Source of the DNA: Brevibacillus gelatini
GTDB lineage: Bacteria > Bacillota > Bacilli > Brevibacillales > Brevibacillaceae
Length of the DNA: 64,000 nucleotides
Direction: 5' to 3'
Assembly: GCF_003710935.1 (NCBI RefSeq)
Contig: NZ_RHHS01000010.1
Location: 1-64,000 of the forward strand
Shown here: positions 25,810-35,674 of the stretch, piece after piece
Layout of the letters: every line of letters begins with the position of its first letter
How positions within the stretch are numbered: position 1 is the first letter of the stretch
The notes under the pieces: model-generated
Told to the model about the DNA's origin: nothing
The model's database searches: none
What the model saw: the letters and a program-made list of their open reading frames with translations, nothing else
Translations under genes and position numbers: made by a program

Positions 25810-26694
25810 ATGGATATTCGACAACTGCAATACTTTGTGGAAGTAGCCAAACAAAAAAATTTTACGAAAGCGGCCAACACGCTTCACGTTTCCCAGCCGT
25901 CGATCAGCAAGATGATGAAAGCGCTGGAGGAAGAGCTTGGCGTCGTGCTGCTGGACCGCTCGGAGCGGAAAATGGAGCTGACGGAAGCGGGCGAGCTGGT
26001 GTACGGGTATGCGACAAAAGTGCTGCAACTGTTGGAAGGGATGACCTCATCCATCGCGCAAATCCGCAATATCGAGCGCGGGCGGGTGAAAATGGGCATG
26101 ATGCCGACCGTCGGTTCTTTTTTGCTGCCGAATGTGATCGCCATGTTCAAAAAGCAATATCCGGGCATTGAGCTCGAAATGAAGGAGTACAGCGCCAAGC
26201 TCCTGGAAATTCAGGTCGAGCAGGGGAGCGTCGATCTCGGACTGACGGTTTTGCCGACGGATGAGGAAAAGTTTTCCGCAGTTCCGCTGGTGGCAGAAGA
26301 TCTCGTCGCGATCGTGCATCAAAAGCATTGGCTGGCAGGCGCAGACGAAGTAAATCTGGCGCAGTTGCGGGACGAGGACTTTATTCTGTTCACAGAGGAG
26401 TACGCGATTCACGATGTCGTTCGCCAGGCGTGCAGAATGAGCGGCTTTGAGCCAAAAGTGGCCTATATGAGCTCGCTGTGGGATTTTGTCGGGGAAATGG
26501 TGGCGACACAGCTCGGCATCTCGCTGCTTCCGCGCTCGATTGTAAGACGCCTGCACAACGACCAGCTATATTCGGTAAACATCTCGTCTCCCGTGATCGA
26601 CTGGCAGTACGCCCTCATTTACCGCAAGGACGGCTACCTGTCCCATGCGACGCGAGCCTTCATCGACTTTGTGCGGCAGCATTTGTCGCCATAA
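25810..26694 (+). CDS. cidR: LysR-family regulator, CidR-like
   Basis: 294 residues from ATG 25810 (GGTGGAGG upstream). An N-terminal helix-turn-helix (M-D-I-R-Q-L-Q-Y-F-V-E-V, F-T-K-A-A-N-T-L-H-V-S-Q-P-S-I-S) is followed by a LysR effector domain. It sits directly before cidA and cidB in the same direction, as CidR/YwbI does in Bacillus and Staphylococcus, where it activates the operon during overflow metabolism (acetate, low pH). The 98-bp gap to cidA probably holds its binding site. Confidence 0.85.
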   Translation: MDIRQLQYFVEVAKQKNFTKAANTLHVSQPSISKMMKALEEELGVVLLDRSERKMELTEAGELVYGYATKVLQLLEGMTSSIAQIRNIERGRVKMGMMPTVGSFLLPNVIAMFKKQYPGIELEMKEYSAKLLEIQVEQGSVDLGLTVLPTDEEKFSAVPLVAEDLVAIVHQKHWLAGADEVNLAQLRDEDFILFTEEYAIHDVVRQACRMSGFEPKVAYMSSLWDFVGEMVATQLGISLLPRSIVRRLHNDQLYSVNISSPVIDWQYALIYRKDGYLSHATRAFIDFVRQHLSP

Positions 26695-26792
26695 CCAAAT
26701 GGAATAGAAATCATGATGTTTATGTATTGTACGAATGGAATCGGGACGCTTTAGAATGAAGGTACCAACATGAAGGAACCGGAGTGGTCTCG

Positions 26793-27182
26793 ATGAAAAA
26801 ATGGTGCTTGCTGCTTGGACAAGTTTTGCTCTTGTATGGATTCAACTGGCTGGGCAAAGGAATCGCTTCGTATTTGCCTGTCCCTGTCCCCGGCAGCCTG
26901 ATCGGGCTGTTGCTCTTGTTCATCTGTCTGCACAAAGGCTGGGTGCGCCTGCAGTGGGTAGAGGCGGGAGCCACCCTTTTGTTTTCGCAAATGATTTTGT
27001 TTTTCGTGCCGTCTCTGGTCGGCATGATGCAGTATCCTTGGCTGCTCGGAGGAAAAGGACTGCTTGTTTTGCTGGTCGTCACAAGCGGTTGCGCGCTCGT
27101 GATGGTTTCGACAGGCGTTGTTGCTGAGCGGTTGTTCAGACGTGGCGAGGTGAAGCAGCTTGATCCTGTGGAAAACGTGTAG
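26793..27182 (+). CDS. cidA: Holin-like protein CidA/LrgA family
   Basis: 129 residues with four membrane helices and the family motif P-V-P-G-S-L-I-G-L-L-L-L-F. The ATG at 26793 has GGAG 9 bases upstream; the earlier in-frame GTG lies too close to that site. CidA proteins are holin-like modulators of murein hydrolase activity and, with CidB, of pyruvate or organic acid fluxes. The end overlaps cidB by 23 bases. Confidence 0.86.
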   Translation: MKKWCLLLGQVLLLYGFNWLGKGIASYLPVPVPGSLIGLLLLFICLHKGWVRLQWVEAGATLLFSQMILFFVPSLVGMMQYPWLLGGKGLLVLLVVTSGCALVMVSTGVVAERLFRRGEVKQLDPVENV

Positions 27183-27858
27183 TGTAGTCCTGACGATTTT
27201 GTTTTTCTACATGGCGAAGCGGATCAACAAAAAGCGGCCGAGCCTTCTGTTTTCCCCGGCTGTGCTTGTGCCAGCCGCGCTGATTGTCTTTCTTTTGCTC
27301 GCGGACATCCCGTATGCTGTCTACAGTGAAGCGACAGCGTGGATCAGTGAGCTGATGGGAGTGGCGACGGTTGCGTTTGCCGTGCCGCTGTATCGCAACT
27401 GGTCTATCTTGATGGCGCACAAGCGGATGATTTTGCTCAGTCTTGCCACTGGCTCCCTGATTGCGATTATCGCGGGCGTGTCGACAGTTATGCTGGTCGG
27501 GCTGGGCAAGGCGGCGGCGATCAGCGTCATTCCTCGTTCGATCACGCTGCCGATTGCCCTTGGCGTCTCGGAGGCGATTGGCGGCCTGCCGACGATGACA
27601 GCGATATTCGGGATGCTGACCAGCTTTGCAGGCGTTTTTCTGGCGCCGCGGATTATCCAAAAAATGAAGCTGCGCCATCCGGTGTCAATCGGCCTGATGT
27701 ACGGCATGGGGGCGCATATGCTCGGAATGGTCAAGGCGTTCGAGCGGGGCGACACGGAAGGGAGCAGTGCGACGCTGGCGGTGATTGCCGGGGCGATGAT
27801 TACGGTCGTGTGGGCGTTCACGCTGTTGCCTCTGATCTTGTATTGGCTTGCTGTCTAG
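27160..27858 (+). CDS. cidB: LrgB/CidB family membrane protein
   Basis: 232 residues, many membrane helices, with the conserved P-R-S-I-T-L-P-I-A-L-G-V-S-E and G-M-G-A-H-M-L-G segments of LrgB/CidB. It starts at a TTG inside the cidA end with GAGGTG 7 bases upstream, giving translational coupling. It acts with CidA at the membrane in programmed lysis control or pyruvate transport. Confidence 0.87.
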   Translation: MILWKTCSVVLTILFFYMAKRINKKRPSLLFSPAVLVPAALIVFLLLADIPYAVYSEATAWISELMGVATVAFAVPLYRNWSILMAHKRMILLSLATGSLIAIIAGVSTVMLVGLGKAAAISVIPRSITLPIALGVSEAIGGLPTMTAIFGMLTSFAGVFLAPRIIQKMKLRHPVSIGLMYGMGAHMLGMVKAFERGDTEGSSATLAVIAGAMITVVWAFTLLPLILYWLAV

Positions 27859-27958
27859 TTTCATTTGGGAGACTTCCTGGGAAGCTCTTTTTTCTGCACA
27901 TGGACATGGGCGCTTGCATACACATACCAGGGACGGTGTTGTGCAGAGGAGGTTGTCT

Positions 27959-28789
27959 ATGTTAATCATCAGTGGCAGACGGGCAAATCCGGACGTTTTG
28001 GCCATGGAGTGGGGATTGAACCCGGTGCAGCGGGAAGTCGTGGAGCGGATGGCAGAGAGCCAGGAGGAGTTTTCCTACCCATCCCCGGGGTTGCTGCAGT
28101 TCGAACTGAAGATGAGGGACCACCTGGTGCGCTCGGCAAGGGCACTGTATGCGAGCGGAATCGCTTTTTCCACTTTTGAACAATCGCGGGCCAACGAAGC
28201 GTACTGGGAGCGCACCGAGCTGGGCGGCTTTCGGCTGAGACCGGGAGTGTTGCCCTCGCAGGGAATCAACAACATTTTTCAGGAAGGCAGAAAATATGCG
28301 ACAGAGTGCGCGACAGCGATGGTCGCAATTTTGTACCACGCTGTTCTCCAGTCGATCCGCAGGGAAGATTTCGAGCGGCTGTTCGCGGATATTTTGCTCT
28401 ACGACTGGCGCTACGATCAGGATCTCGATCTGCAAACAGTCCGGACGACGACGTTTTTGCCGGGCGATATTTTGTATTTTGCCAACCCGGATCACAATCC
28501 CGACAAGCCGCAATGGCAAGGGGAAAATGCGGTCGATCTGGGCAGAGGGCTGTACTACGGGCACGGAGCGGGGATTCGGAATGCCGAGTCGATGATCGCG
28601 TTTTTGAACGAACAGCGCAGGCCAGGGGCAACCAGGTCCGCGTACCTTGTTCCCCAGGCGACACGTCCCGGCTTCGCCTATTTGTTTCCGTACGACAACA
28701 GGCGTCCGCAGGTGCGCTTTGAGCAGCGAGCAGCAGACATGGGCAGTCGGATAACGGCTCAGATCGGTTCGCTCTATTGGGAATGGTGA
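27959..28789 (+). CDS. tgl: Spore coat protein-glutamine gamma-glutamyltransferase (Tgl)
   Basis: 276 residues from ATG 27959 with GAGGAGG upstream. The family signature Y-A-T-E-C-A-T-A carries the catalytic cysteine at residue 117, close to Cys116 of the B. subtilis enzyme (245 residues); this protein has a longer C-terminus. Tgl cross-links coat proteins such as GerQ through glutamine-lysine bonds during spore maturation, so a mother-cell sigma-K/E promoter is expected, although I could not place one. Confidence 0.9.
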   Translation: MLIISGRRANPDVLAMEWGLNPVQREVVERMAESQEEFSYPSPGLLQFELKMRDHLVRSARALYASGIAFSTFEQSRANEAYWERTELGGFRLRPGVLPSQGINNIFQEGRKYATECATAMVAILYHAVLQSIRREDFERLFADILLYDWRYDQDLDLQTVRTTTFLPGDILYFANPDHNPDKPQWQGENAVDLGRGLYYGHGAGIRNAESMIAFLNEQRRPGATRSAYLVPQATRPGFAYLFPYDNRRPQVRFEQRAADMGSRITAQIGSLYWEW

Positions 28790-28795
28790 AGATGA

Positions 28796-28834
28796 AAAAG
28801 CCTCTGGGCCGATGGACTGGCGAGAGGCTTTTTG
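28796..28834 (+). terminator. Terminator of tgl
   Basis: AAGCCTCT and AGAGGCTT flank a loop and are followed by TTTTGC. On the opposite strand the A-run could also serve the convergent oxidase gene. Confidence 0.78.
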
Positions 28835-28855
28835 CTGATCGCAGTTTGACAGCGC

Positions 28856-29989
28856 TCAGGAAAAACGGCTGAGCGAAAACATGGACAAATCAAGCTTGGA
28901 TTCCCCGTCGATGAGCAACTGGCAGGCTGCTTCGCCTACGGCGCTCGCGAACTTGAAGCCGTGTCCGGAAAAGCCGGCGGCAAAGACGATGTGCGGGCTG
29001 TCCGGATGGCGGTCGATGATAAAATGCTCGTCGGGCGTCATCGTATAGATGCAGACTTTGCCCTGGCGCAGTCCCCCTGCCGCCTGTGGCATGTACGTCT
29101 CCAAAAACGAACGGACATCGCCTTCATCCGACAAATAGCAGCCAAAGGTTCGCTCCAGCGAGTCGGGATCGATTGCTTGACCCCCGTCATGGCGGCCGAT
29201 TTTCACGCCTGCCCCGTCGATGCTCGGAAAGCCGTAGAACATCGAATCGTCGAGATGGAAGACGAAGGCGGGGAACCGCTCCGCGCCGTACAGGCTTTCA
29301 TCTGCTCCGAACCAGGCGATGGTTTTGCGCGTGGGTACAAGCGGAACGGACAAGCCAAGGTCCTGCAGCAGCGGTTTGTTCCATGCCCCGGCGGAGACGA
29401 GAAGCTTTTGGCCGCGATAGCTCTCGGAGTCAGTGCGCACGACCACTTCTTCCCCGTCCATTTGCAGGCTGGTTACTTTTGTGTTTGTCAGCAGTGTTGC
29501 GCCAGAGGCTGCGGCCAACTGGCGATAAGCGTGAATGGCCTTTTCCGGATAGAGGACGCCGGAAGCAGGTTCCAGGCAAGCGTAAAAGTGATCGGGCAGC
29601 TCGATGCCTGCCCAGCGCTCGCGCACCTGTTGGGCGGTGAGCACTTCGAGCGGAAGCGAGTAACGCTCGGCGCTCTCCCGCACTTCCCGTAAAAAGGCGC
29701 AATCGTGCGCTCCTGCACTCAACACGCCTGTCTGGCTGAACAGCTTCACGCCGGAAGCCTGCTCCAACTCGGCCCACAGCTCTTGTGCCCGCAAGGCGAA
29801 AGGCACGTACTGCCTGCCTTCTCCGTAAGCGTGGCGGATGATCCGGGTGTCTCCGTGGTGGCTGCCCATCGTGTGCGGCGGATCAAAAGCGTCAATCAGA
29901 AGCGTGCTGATCCCCCGTCTGGCCAAATAGTACCCGGCGGCCATTCCCATCGAGCCTGCACCGACAATGATTACCTCGTATGTTTGCAT
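28856..29989 (-). CDS. FAD-dependent N-methyl amino acid oxidase (SolA/MSOX family)
   Basis: 377 residues from ATG 29989 (GGAGGAG upstream). The N-terminal dinucleotide motif V-I-I-V-G-A-G-S-M-G-M-A-A-G precedes H-H-G-D-T-R-I-I-R. A late C-I-Y-T-M-T-P-D-E-H-F segment holds the cysteine that binds FAD covalently in monomeric sarcosine oxidase and N-methyltryptophan oxidase. It oxidatively demethylates N-methyl amino acids to formaldehyde and H2O2. Sarcosine versus N-methyltryptophan specificity cannot be decided from the sequence. It stands alone. Confidence 0.87.
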   Translation of the reverse strand: MQTYEVIIVGAGSMGMAAGYYLARRGISTLLIDAFDPPHTMGSHHGDTRIIRHAYGEGRQYVPFALRAQELWAELEQASGVKLFSQTGVLSAGAHDCAFLREVRESAERYSLPLEVLTAQQVRERWAGIELPDHFYACLEPASGVLYPEKAIHAYRQLAAASGATLLTNTKVTSLQMDGEEVVVRTDSESYRGQKLLVSAGAWNKPLLQDLGLSVPLVPTRKTIAWFGADESLYGAERFPAFVFHLDDSMFYGFPSIDGAGVKIGRHDGGQAIDPDSLERTFGCYLSDEGDVRSFLETYMPQAAGGLRQGKVCIYTMTPDEHFIIDRHPDSPHIVFAAGFSGHGFKFASAVGEAACQLLIDGESKLDLSMFSLSRFS

Positions 29990-30266
29990 AATGGACTCCT
30001 CCCCGTTGATCGTGGCTGCCTGTCTTTGCTGTGAAAAAGCGCGAAGCATCCTCCAAACTCTTTTCCCCATTATAGAGTTTCTTTTTTTCTCGTAGCAATC
30101 AATCTGATGAAAATTCTGATAACGATATTTTTTATAAATGTTAGTTGTTGTTATTTATGGCAGGGAGTACAATTTGTCTCGAGCAGGTTTACCTTGATCT
30201 TGCAAAGGGAATACGCTCTGAAATAATAAATAATATCATAACAAAGTGGAGAGAAGTGGTGTTTCT

Positions 30267-31994
30267 ATGAGATGGACGATTGGAAAAAAGCTGGGTTGCG
30301 CGTTTGCCCTGATTCTTCTGGTGATCGCGTTTATGGGGGCCATGAGTGCATATAGAACAAGCCTCATCAACAGCAAAGTCGAAGAAATGAAGACCGTGTG
30401 GCAACCAGGATTGGAAGTCATATTGAAAATCAACTCGACGCTGGAAACGATCTACGGCCTGAATCAGACGATCCTGAACACGGAATCGCTGGCAGAAAAG
30501 AACAGATACGCCGGACAAATTGATGAAAACTTCGTATACATCGACGGATTGCTGGCCAGCTATGAAAAAACGATTGTAGATGAGGAAAACCGAAAGCACT
30601 TCAACAGCTTGAAGGAAGCGATGAAGCAGTACGAAATTTTCAACCAGGAATTTGTGGAAGTCGGCAAAAAGATGGACATCAGGCGCGGCGCGACGCCGGA
30701 AGAGTTGGCTGAGCTTTCGCGCTTGCGTCAAAAGGCGACCGAGCTGTTTGTGGAGCGGATGAATCATATCGATGCCATGATTGAGCATAACAAAATGGGA
30801 ACGGAACGGGCAGGCAAGGAAAGTGCCGAGCTTTACGCGGCTCTCAAGCGGGACAATCTCATTACACTCGTCGTTTCCATCGCGGGTTGCCTGCTTTTGG
30901 CTCTCTGGCTGACGAGAAGCATTCGCCGCCCGGTCCTGCGGCTGGTGGCGGAAATGAAGAAAGTAGCAGACGGAAATTTGCGCGTGGAGCCGCTGGTGGT
31001 CAAAAGCCGGGATGAGATGTTCGATTTGGCCCAATCTTTCAATGAGATGACGCAAAGCCTCAAAGAGGTAATTCGCCAGGTTGGCACGACATCGGATCAG
31101 GTAGCGGCATCGGCCGAGGAACTGACTGCCAGCGCAGAGCAGACGAGCCGGGCGACCGAGCAGATCGCGGTTACGGTCCAGGAGGTTGCAGCAGGTACGG
31201 AGCGTCAGTTGGCGAGTGTGGAGCAAGGGGCAAAAGCAATCGACGACATGTCCAGGGGAATCCGCCATATCGCGGCAAACGCCCAAGAGGCATCCAGCAT
31301 GGTCGTTCAGGTGGCGTCGATGGCGGGAGAAGGAAACAAGTCGATCCAGGCAGCCGTTCAGCAGATGAACGCCATCCACAATTCCATACGCGAGCTGGCC
31401 GGGGTCGTCGATGGATTGGGCAACCACTCCCAGGCGATCGGGCAAATTATCGAGGTGATTACCGGCATTGCCGAGCAGACCAATCTGCTTGCGCTCAATG
31501 CAGCGATTGAGGCAGCACGGGCAGGCGAGCACGGCAGGGGCTTTGCCGTCGTTGCAGACGAAGTGCGCAAACTGGCCGAGCAGTCGTCCCAGTCGGCCCA
31601 GCAAATCGGACAACTGATTCAGACCATTCAGGCAGACACGAAGCTCGCTGTGGAATCAATGGAGTCGGGAACAAGAGAAGTGCAGGAAGGAATTTTTGTG
31701 GTGAATCACGCGGGAGAGACGTTCGAACAGATTCAACTGTCGATCACAACCGTGGCCGAACAGATCCAGGACGTGTCGGCAGCCGCGCAGGAAGTATCCG
31801 CGCACTCCGAGCAAGTCGTGCAAGCGATCGAGCTTGTCAGCGAGGTGTCGGAGGTCGCAGCCGACGGTACACAAAACGTCTCCGCTGCTACGGAGGAGCA
31901 GCTCGCTGCGATGGAGGAAATTACTTCTTCGGCGACAGCACTCTCCAATATGGCGGAGGAACTGCAGCAGATGATTAGCCGATTCAAAGTGTAA
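30267..31994 (+). CDS. Methyl-accepting chemotaxis protein
   Basis: 575 residues: helix 1 (about 10-30), an extracytoplasmic four-helix-bundle-like sensor (30-190), helix 2 (about 195-215), HAMP (215-268) and a long coiled-coil signalling domain. The hairpin tip reads [21 protein letters not shown], nearly invariant in chemoreceptors. The ligand is unknown. The start at 30267 fits GGAGAGAAGTGG upstream. A terminator follows. MotA/MotB about 1 kb downstream support a motile cell. Confidence 0.93.
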   Translation: MRWTIGKKLGCAFALILLVIAFMGAMSAYRTSLINSKVEEMKTVWQPGLEVILKINSTLETIYGLNQTILNTESLAEKNRYAGQIDENFVYIDGLLASYEKTIVDEENRKHFNSLKEAMKQYEIFNQEFVEVGKKMDIRRGATPEELAELSRLRQKATELFVERMNHIDAMIEHNKMGTERAGKESAELYAALKRDNLITLVVSIAGCLLLALWLTRSIRRPVLRLVAEMKKVADGNLRVEPLVVKSRDEMFDLAQSFNEMTQSLKEVIRQVGTTSDQVAASAEELTASAEQTSRATEQIAVTVQEVAAGTERQLASVEQGAKAIDDMSRGIRHIAANAQEASSMVVQVASMAGEGNKSIQAAVQQMNAIHNSIRELAGVVDGLGNHSQAIGQIIEVITGIAEQTNLLALNAAIEAARAGEHGRGFAVVADEVRKLAEQSSQSAQQIGQLIQTIQADTKLAVESMESGTREVQEGIFVVNHAGETFEQIQLSITTVAEQIQDVSAAAQEVSAHSEQVVQAIELVSEVSEVAADGTQNVSAATEEQLAAMEEITSSATALSNMAEELQQMISRFKV

Positions 31995-31998
31995 GGAA

Positions 31999-32028
31999 AA
32001 CGCCAGTCGCTCTGGCGTTTTTTTTTGT
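31999..32028 (+). terminator. Terminator of the chemoreceptor gene
   Basis: ACGCCAG and CTGGCGT with a 5-base loop, followed by eight or more T's. Confidence 0.88.
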
Positions 32029-32152
32029 TGCCATCGCGCTCAAATTTTTAACATGTTCCGCCTTGTTTTATTATAAGCTAACAGAAGGGACAATCTTGCC
32101 TCCTGTATTTGGACGAATGAATGCAACATAACATATTCGTGGGGGAACTTGC

Positions 32153-32884
32153 ATGGAACAGCTTTTGATGGGGAGCTTTTTGTCCGCGATGGCAACGGGT
32201 GTCGGAGCTCTGCCCATTCTTTTTTTCCGCACGGTCACGCACCGGTGGCGGGATATTCTTCTGGCCTTTACCGCTGGCATCATGGTGGCGGCAGCGACGT
32301 TCAGCCTGATACCGCAGGCGATGGCCAACGCCTCGTTTACGATTGTCTGTCTGGGCGTGCTCACCGGGACGCTTTTTCTCACCATTTTGGAGAGCGTGAT
32401 TCCACATATTGATTTGGAGCACACCAGAGTCAACATCGCGATGGACTCGCAGGCGATGCTGATTTTGATGGCGATTACCTTGCACAATATTCCGGAGGGG
32501 CTGTCCGTCGGGGTGAGCTATTCAAGCGAGCAGCCGGAGCTTGGCGGCTTGATTGCGTTTGCCATCGGTCTACAAAACGCGCCGGAAGGCTTTCTCGTCG
32601 CCCTGTTTCTGATTAATCAAAAGGTCAGCCGGCTCAAAGCGTTTTTCCTGGCGACGATGACGGGAGCGGTGGAAATCGTATCCGCGATCTGCGGCTATTA
32701 CCTCACAGCAGTAGTCGAAGGGCTGGTGCCGTACGGCCTCGCGTTTGCAGCGGGCGCGATGCTGTTTATCGTCTACAAGGAGCTGATCCCGGAAAGCCAC
32801 GGGGACGGTCACGCGCGCTCGGCAACTTTTTCGTTTATTTTGGGCCTGTTGGTCATGATCGGGCTGGTACAGTTTTTCGGATAA
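32153..32884 (+). CDS. ZIP family metal transporter
   Basis: 243 residues with eight membrane helices and the ZIP metal-site motif L-H-N-I-P-E-G-L-S-V-G in helix IV. The matching helix V motif is Q-N-A-P-E-G, with Asn/Gln in place of the usual His-Glu, and a third site contains Y-K-E-L-I-P-E-S-H. Members import zinc or other divalent metals. ATG with GGGGGAA upstream. The altered second motif may change metal preference. Confidence 0.87.
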   Translation: MEQLLMGSFLSAMATGVGALPILFFRTVTHRWRDILLAFTAGIMVAAATFSLIPQAMANASFTIVCLGVLTGTLFLTILESVIPHIDLEHTRVNIAMDSQAMLILMAITLHNIPEGLSVGVSYSSEQPELGGLIAFAIGLQNAPEGFLVALFLINQKVSRLKAFFLATMTGAVEIVSAICGYYLTAVVEGLVPYGLAFAAGAMLFIVYKELIPESHGDGHARSATFSFILGLLVMIGLVQFFG

Positions 32885-32943
32885 GCGGGTTTTTTGCGAA
32901 AGAATAAGCAAATTCTCTCACAAAAGCGGCGAAAAAAACCGAA

Positions 32944-32973
32944 ACCATAATATAGATAGATTTCGATTATGGT
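32944..32973. repeat. Inverted repeat before motA
   Basis: ACCATAAT (32944-32951) and ATTATGGT (32966-32973) flank 14 bases just upstream of the motA ribosome site. It could form a small leader hairpin or be an operator; no T-run follows. Confidence 0.45.
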
Positions 32974-32989
32974 AATAGGGAGTGTCACG

Positions 32990-33805
32990 ATGGAAAAGTC
33001 TACCTTGATAGGTATCGTACTAGGTATTATTGCAGTAGTGGTCGGGATGGTTCTTAAACACGCGAACCTCTCTTCCCTGCTAAATCCGGCAGCGTTCATG
33101 ATTATCATCGTAGGTACGGTCGCCGCCCTTTTCAACGCATTTCCCATGTCGGAAATCAAGAGGATTCCTGCCCTTTTCAAGGTTATTTTTAGCGAGCAAA
33201 AACTCCCTGCCAAAAGGGAATTGATCGGTCAGTTCATGAACTGGGCTTCCATCGCCCGTCGTGAAGGGTTGCTCGCGCTGGAAAACACTTCCGATGAGAT
33301 CGAGGACCCATTCCTGCGCAATGGCATGAAGATGATTATCGACGGGGGAGAGCCGGAGTTTGTCCGCGATGTGCTCAATGAAGAAATTCACGCCATCGAG
33401 GAACGCCATCAGGCTGGCGCGCTGGTGTTCAGCCAGGCGGGCAGCTACGCTCCGACTCTTGGGGTACTCGGAGCGGTAGTCGGTCTGATTGCGGCGCTCG
33501 GCAACTTGAGCGATATCGACGCGCTCGGCGTTTCGATTGCGGCAGCGTTTGTGGCGACTTTGCTCGGTATTTTTACCGGGTACGTGCTGTGGCACCCGTT
33601 TGCTACCAAGCTGAAAAGAAAATCCAAACAGGAAATCGAGATTAAAAAAATTATGGTAGAAGGACTTCTGTCCATCCAGGCGGGTGTTTCTCCTGCTGCC
33701 ATTGAGCAAAAGCTTTTGGTGTACATCCCGTACAACGAGCGCGTCGAGATGAAGGAAGAAGAGAAGGAAGAGAAAAGGGAGGAAGGAGCTGCGGTAAATG
33801 GCTAA
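32990..33805 (+). CDS. motA: Flagellar motor stator protein MotA
   Basis: 271 residues, four membrane helices, large cytoplasmic loop with R-R-E-G-L-L-A-L-E, and the conserved P-T-L-G-V-L-G-A-V-V-G-L segment in helix 3. With MotB it forms the ion channel that drives flagellar rotation. ATG 32990 with GGGAGTG upstream. It overlaps motB by 8 bases. The C-terminus carries an unusual Glu/Lys-rich tail. No convincing sigma-D promoter could be matched upstream. Confidence 0.93.
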   Translation: MEKSTLIGIVLGIIAVVVGMVLKHANLSSLLNPAAFMIIIVGTVAALFNAFPMSEIKRIPALFKVIFSEQKLPAKRELIGQFMNWASIARREGLLALENTSDEIEDPFLRNGMKMIIDGGEPEFVRDVLNEEIHAIEERHQAGALVFSQAGSYAPTLGVLGAVVGLIAALGNLSDIDALGVSIAAAFVATLLGIFTGYVLWHPFATKLKRKSKQEIEIKKIMVEGLLSIQAGVSPAAIEQKLLVYIPYNERVEMKEEEKEEKREEGAAVNG

Positions 33806-34604
33806 GCGACCAAAGAGACATGCTCAGCACGAAGAGCATATGGACGAGTCTTGGCTGATTCCGTACGCGGACCTGCTTACCCTCCTGCTGGCTTTGTTTA
33901 TCGTATTGTTTGCCTCCAGCGAAATGGACGCCAAAAAGTTCGACCAGATGGTTCGCTCTTTTAACGTTGCATTGAACGGCGGAGTGGGCGTGCTGGAGCA
34001 GCCAAGCCCGATCCCGCTTGACCCGAACCTGTTACAGCAGTCGATCCATAAAGGCGCCCAAGAGGAAAGGCAGAAGACAGAAGAAGAGAGGAAGCTGGAG
34101 GAAGCCGTCCGTAAAGAGACAGAGGACTTGAAAAAGCTGCAAACACAGTTGGAAGGCTACATTCAGCAAAACAAACTGCAGGACAAGCTCCAGACGAAGC
34201 TGACCGATGAAGGGCTGCTGATTACGATTTTGGACAACGCCTTGTTTGACTCCGGCAGCGCCGTGCTGAAACCGGAAGCGAGAAAGCTGGCAAGCGAAAT
34301 GGCGGCGATGCTCGTACCCCATCCGAAAAAAGTGACAGTGACCGGACATACGGATAACGTGCCGATTCATCGTCCGGAATTCCCGTCGAACTGGGATCTT
34401 TCCGCCAAGCGCTCCGTCAACTTTTTGAAGGTGCTTCTGGAAAACAAAAACCTGGACCCGACCAAATTCAGTGCGACAGGGATGGGCGAGTACCACCCGG
34501 TAGCGCCGAACACGACAGCCGAGGGCCGGGCGAAAAACAGACGGGTAGAGGTAGCAATTTTGCGCGATCTGGCTACCCCGCCGAAAAACAGTGTCAATCC
34601 ATAA
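33798..34604 (+). CDS. motB: Flagellar motor stator protein MotB
   Basis: 268 residues: one membrane helix with the ion-carrying Asp in P-Y-A-D-L-L-T-L-L-L-A-L-F, a plug/linker coiled coil (about 90-140) and an OmpA-like peptidoglycan-binding domain (V-T-V-T-G-H-T-D-N-V-P, N-W-D-L-S-A-K-R-S). The segment around the Asp is more like proton-type MotB than sodium-type MotS, although that is judged by eye. The start has GGAAGGAGCT inside the end of motA. Confidence 0.93.
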   Translation: MAKRPKRHAQHEEHMDESWLIPYADLLTLLLALFIVLFASSEMDAKKFDQMVRSFNVALNGGVGVLEQPSPIPLDPNLLQQSIHKGAQEERQKTEEERKLEEAVRKETEDLKKLQTQLEGYIQQNKLQDKLQTKLTDEGLLITILDNALFDSGSAVLKPEARKLASEMAAMLVPHPKKVTVTGHTDNVPIHRPEFPSNWDLSAKRSVNFLKVLLENKNLDPTKFSATGMGEYHPVAPNTTAEGRAKNRRVEVAILRDLATPPKNSVNP

Positions 34605-34610
34605 GCAAAC

Positions 34611-34650
34611 AGGATAGCGCCGGATTCAGGTGCTATCCTTCGTTATTTTT
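34611..34650 (+). terminator. Terminator of motAB
   Basis: AGGATAGC pairs with GCTATCCT; the following TCGTTATTTTT is a slightly broken T-tract. Confidence 0.72.
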
Positions 34651-34814
34651 GGGAGCTTTCGCTGCTTTTTCCTGTTTCCTCGACAAAGTTGATTCTTTCG
34701 TTCGACGGTGATTCGCGAGCCAAGCACTCTTGACATTTTGGTGGAAAAAGAGGATAATAAACCTCATAACAAAGTAAACTACTCGGAATACTATAATTAA
34801 AAGAGGTGAGCTCT

Positions 34815-35624
34815 TTGGAACGGACATTACATATTCCAAGCGATACCGTTACGTTGACGGCTACGCTGCATGAGCCAGAGCAGCAAAACGGCAAAATCGT
34901 TGCCAAATACCCATTGGTTGTGATCTGCCATGGCTTCATCGGCAGTCGGGTTGGCGTCAACCGCTTGTTTGTAAAGGCGGCCAGAGAGCTCGCCGCGCAC
35001 GGGTTTGGCGTATTGCGCTTCGACTACGGCGGCTGCGGGGAAAGCGACGGCGACTACGGGGCTGGCGGGCTTGATGTACTGTTGAAGCAGACGCGCGATG
35101 TGCTGGATTACGTTGCCGGGTTAGAGCATGTCGATCAGGAGCGGATTACGCTCATTGGACATAGCCTTGGAGGAGCTGTTTCCGTCCTGACGGCAAGCCA
35201 GGATAAGCGGATTCACTCGCTTGCGCTGTGGGCTCCTGTAGCACAGCCCTTTGACGACATCGTGCGGATTGTCGGGGAACAGGAGTACCAGGACGCGCTG
35301 ACATTAGGGAACACGGATCACAACGGCTATTTGCTCACAGGGCGGTTTTTCCAGTCGCTGCACGGAGCCCAGCCGCTGCGCCATGCCAAGCAGTTTGAGG
35401 GGGATGTCCTGATTTTGCATGGCAATCGTGACGATGTGATTCCTGTCGATGCGATGTTCCATTATGAGCGGGAACTGCATTTGCGCAGAAGAGGTGCGTG
35501 TGAAACAGAAGTGATTGTAGGCGGAGATCATACGTTTTCCTCGGCGGACAGCTACAGCAAGCTGATTGGCAGTACGATAGGCTGGCTGACACGGCTGTGG
35601 GAGGAAGAGACGGTGGCCGTATAG
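34815..35624 (+). CDS. Alpha/beta hydrolase (esterase-like)
   Basis: 269 residues from TTG 34815; AAGAGGTG lies 6 bases upstream, and the earlier in-frame GTG is part of that site. Oxyanion motif C-H-G-F-I-G-S-R, nucleophile elbow G-H-S-L-G-G, acid in H-G-N-R-D-D-V-I-P and a His in G-G-D-H-T-F-S. The layout resembles cinnamoyl/feruloyl-type esterases and other serine aminopeptidase-like hydrolases. Substrate unknown. It is a cytosolic, single-gene unit. Confidence 0.85.
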   Translation: MERTLHIPSDTVTLTATLHEPEQQNGKIVAKYPLVVICHGFIGSRVGVNRLFVKAARELAAHGFGVLRFDYGGCGESDGDYGAGGLDVLLKQTRDVLDYVAGLEHVDQERITLIGHSLGGAVSVLTASQDKRIHSLALWAPVAQPFDDIVRIVGEQEYQDALTLGNTDHNGYLLTGRFFQSLHGAQPLRHAKQFEGDVLILHGNRDDVIPVDAMFHYERELHLRRRGACETEVIVGGDHTFSSADSYSKLIGSTIGWLTRLWEEETVAV

Positions 35625-35637
35625 CCAGATAAAAAAG

Positions 35638-35674
35638 AAAGGGATGCCCGGAGCAGCAGGCTATCCCTTTTTGC
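35638..35674. terminator. Terminator between hydrolase and phosphatase genes
   Basis: AAGGGATGCC pairs with GGCTATCCCTT (one bulge), with A's before and T's after, so it can work for both convergent genes. It overlaps the phosphatase stop region. Confidence 0.75.

Noticed and set aside
32885-32989. Sigma-D promoter before motA
   Set aside because: No convincing match to TAAA-N15-GCCGATAT; the nearest similarity was too weak to report.
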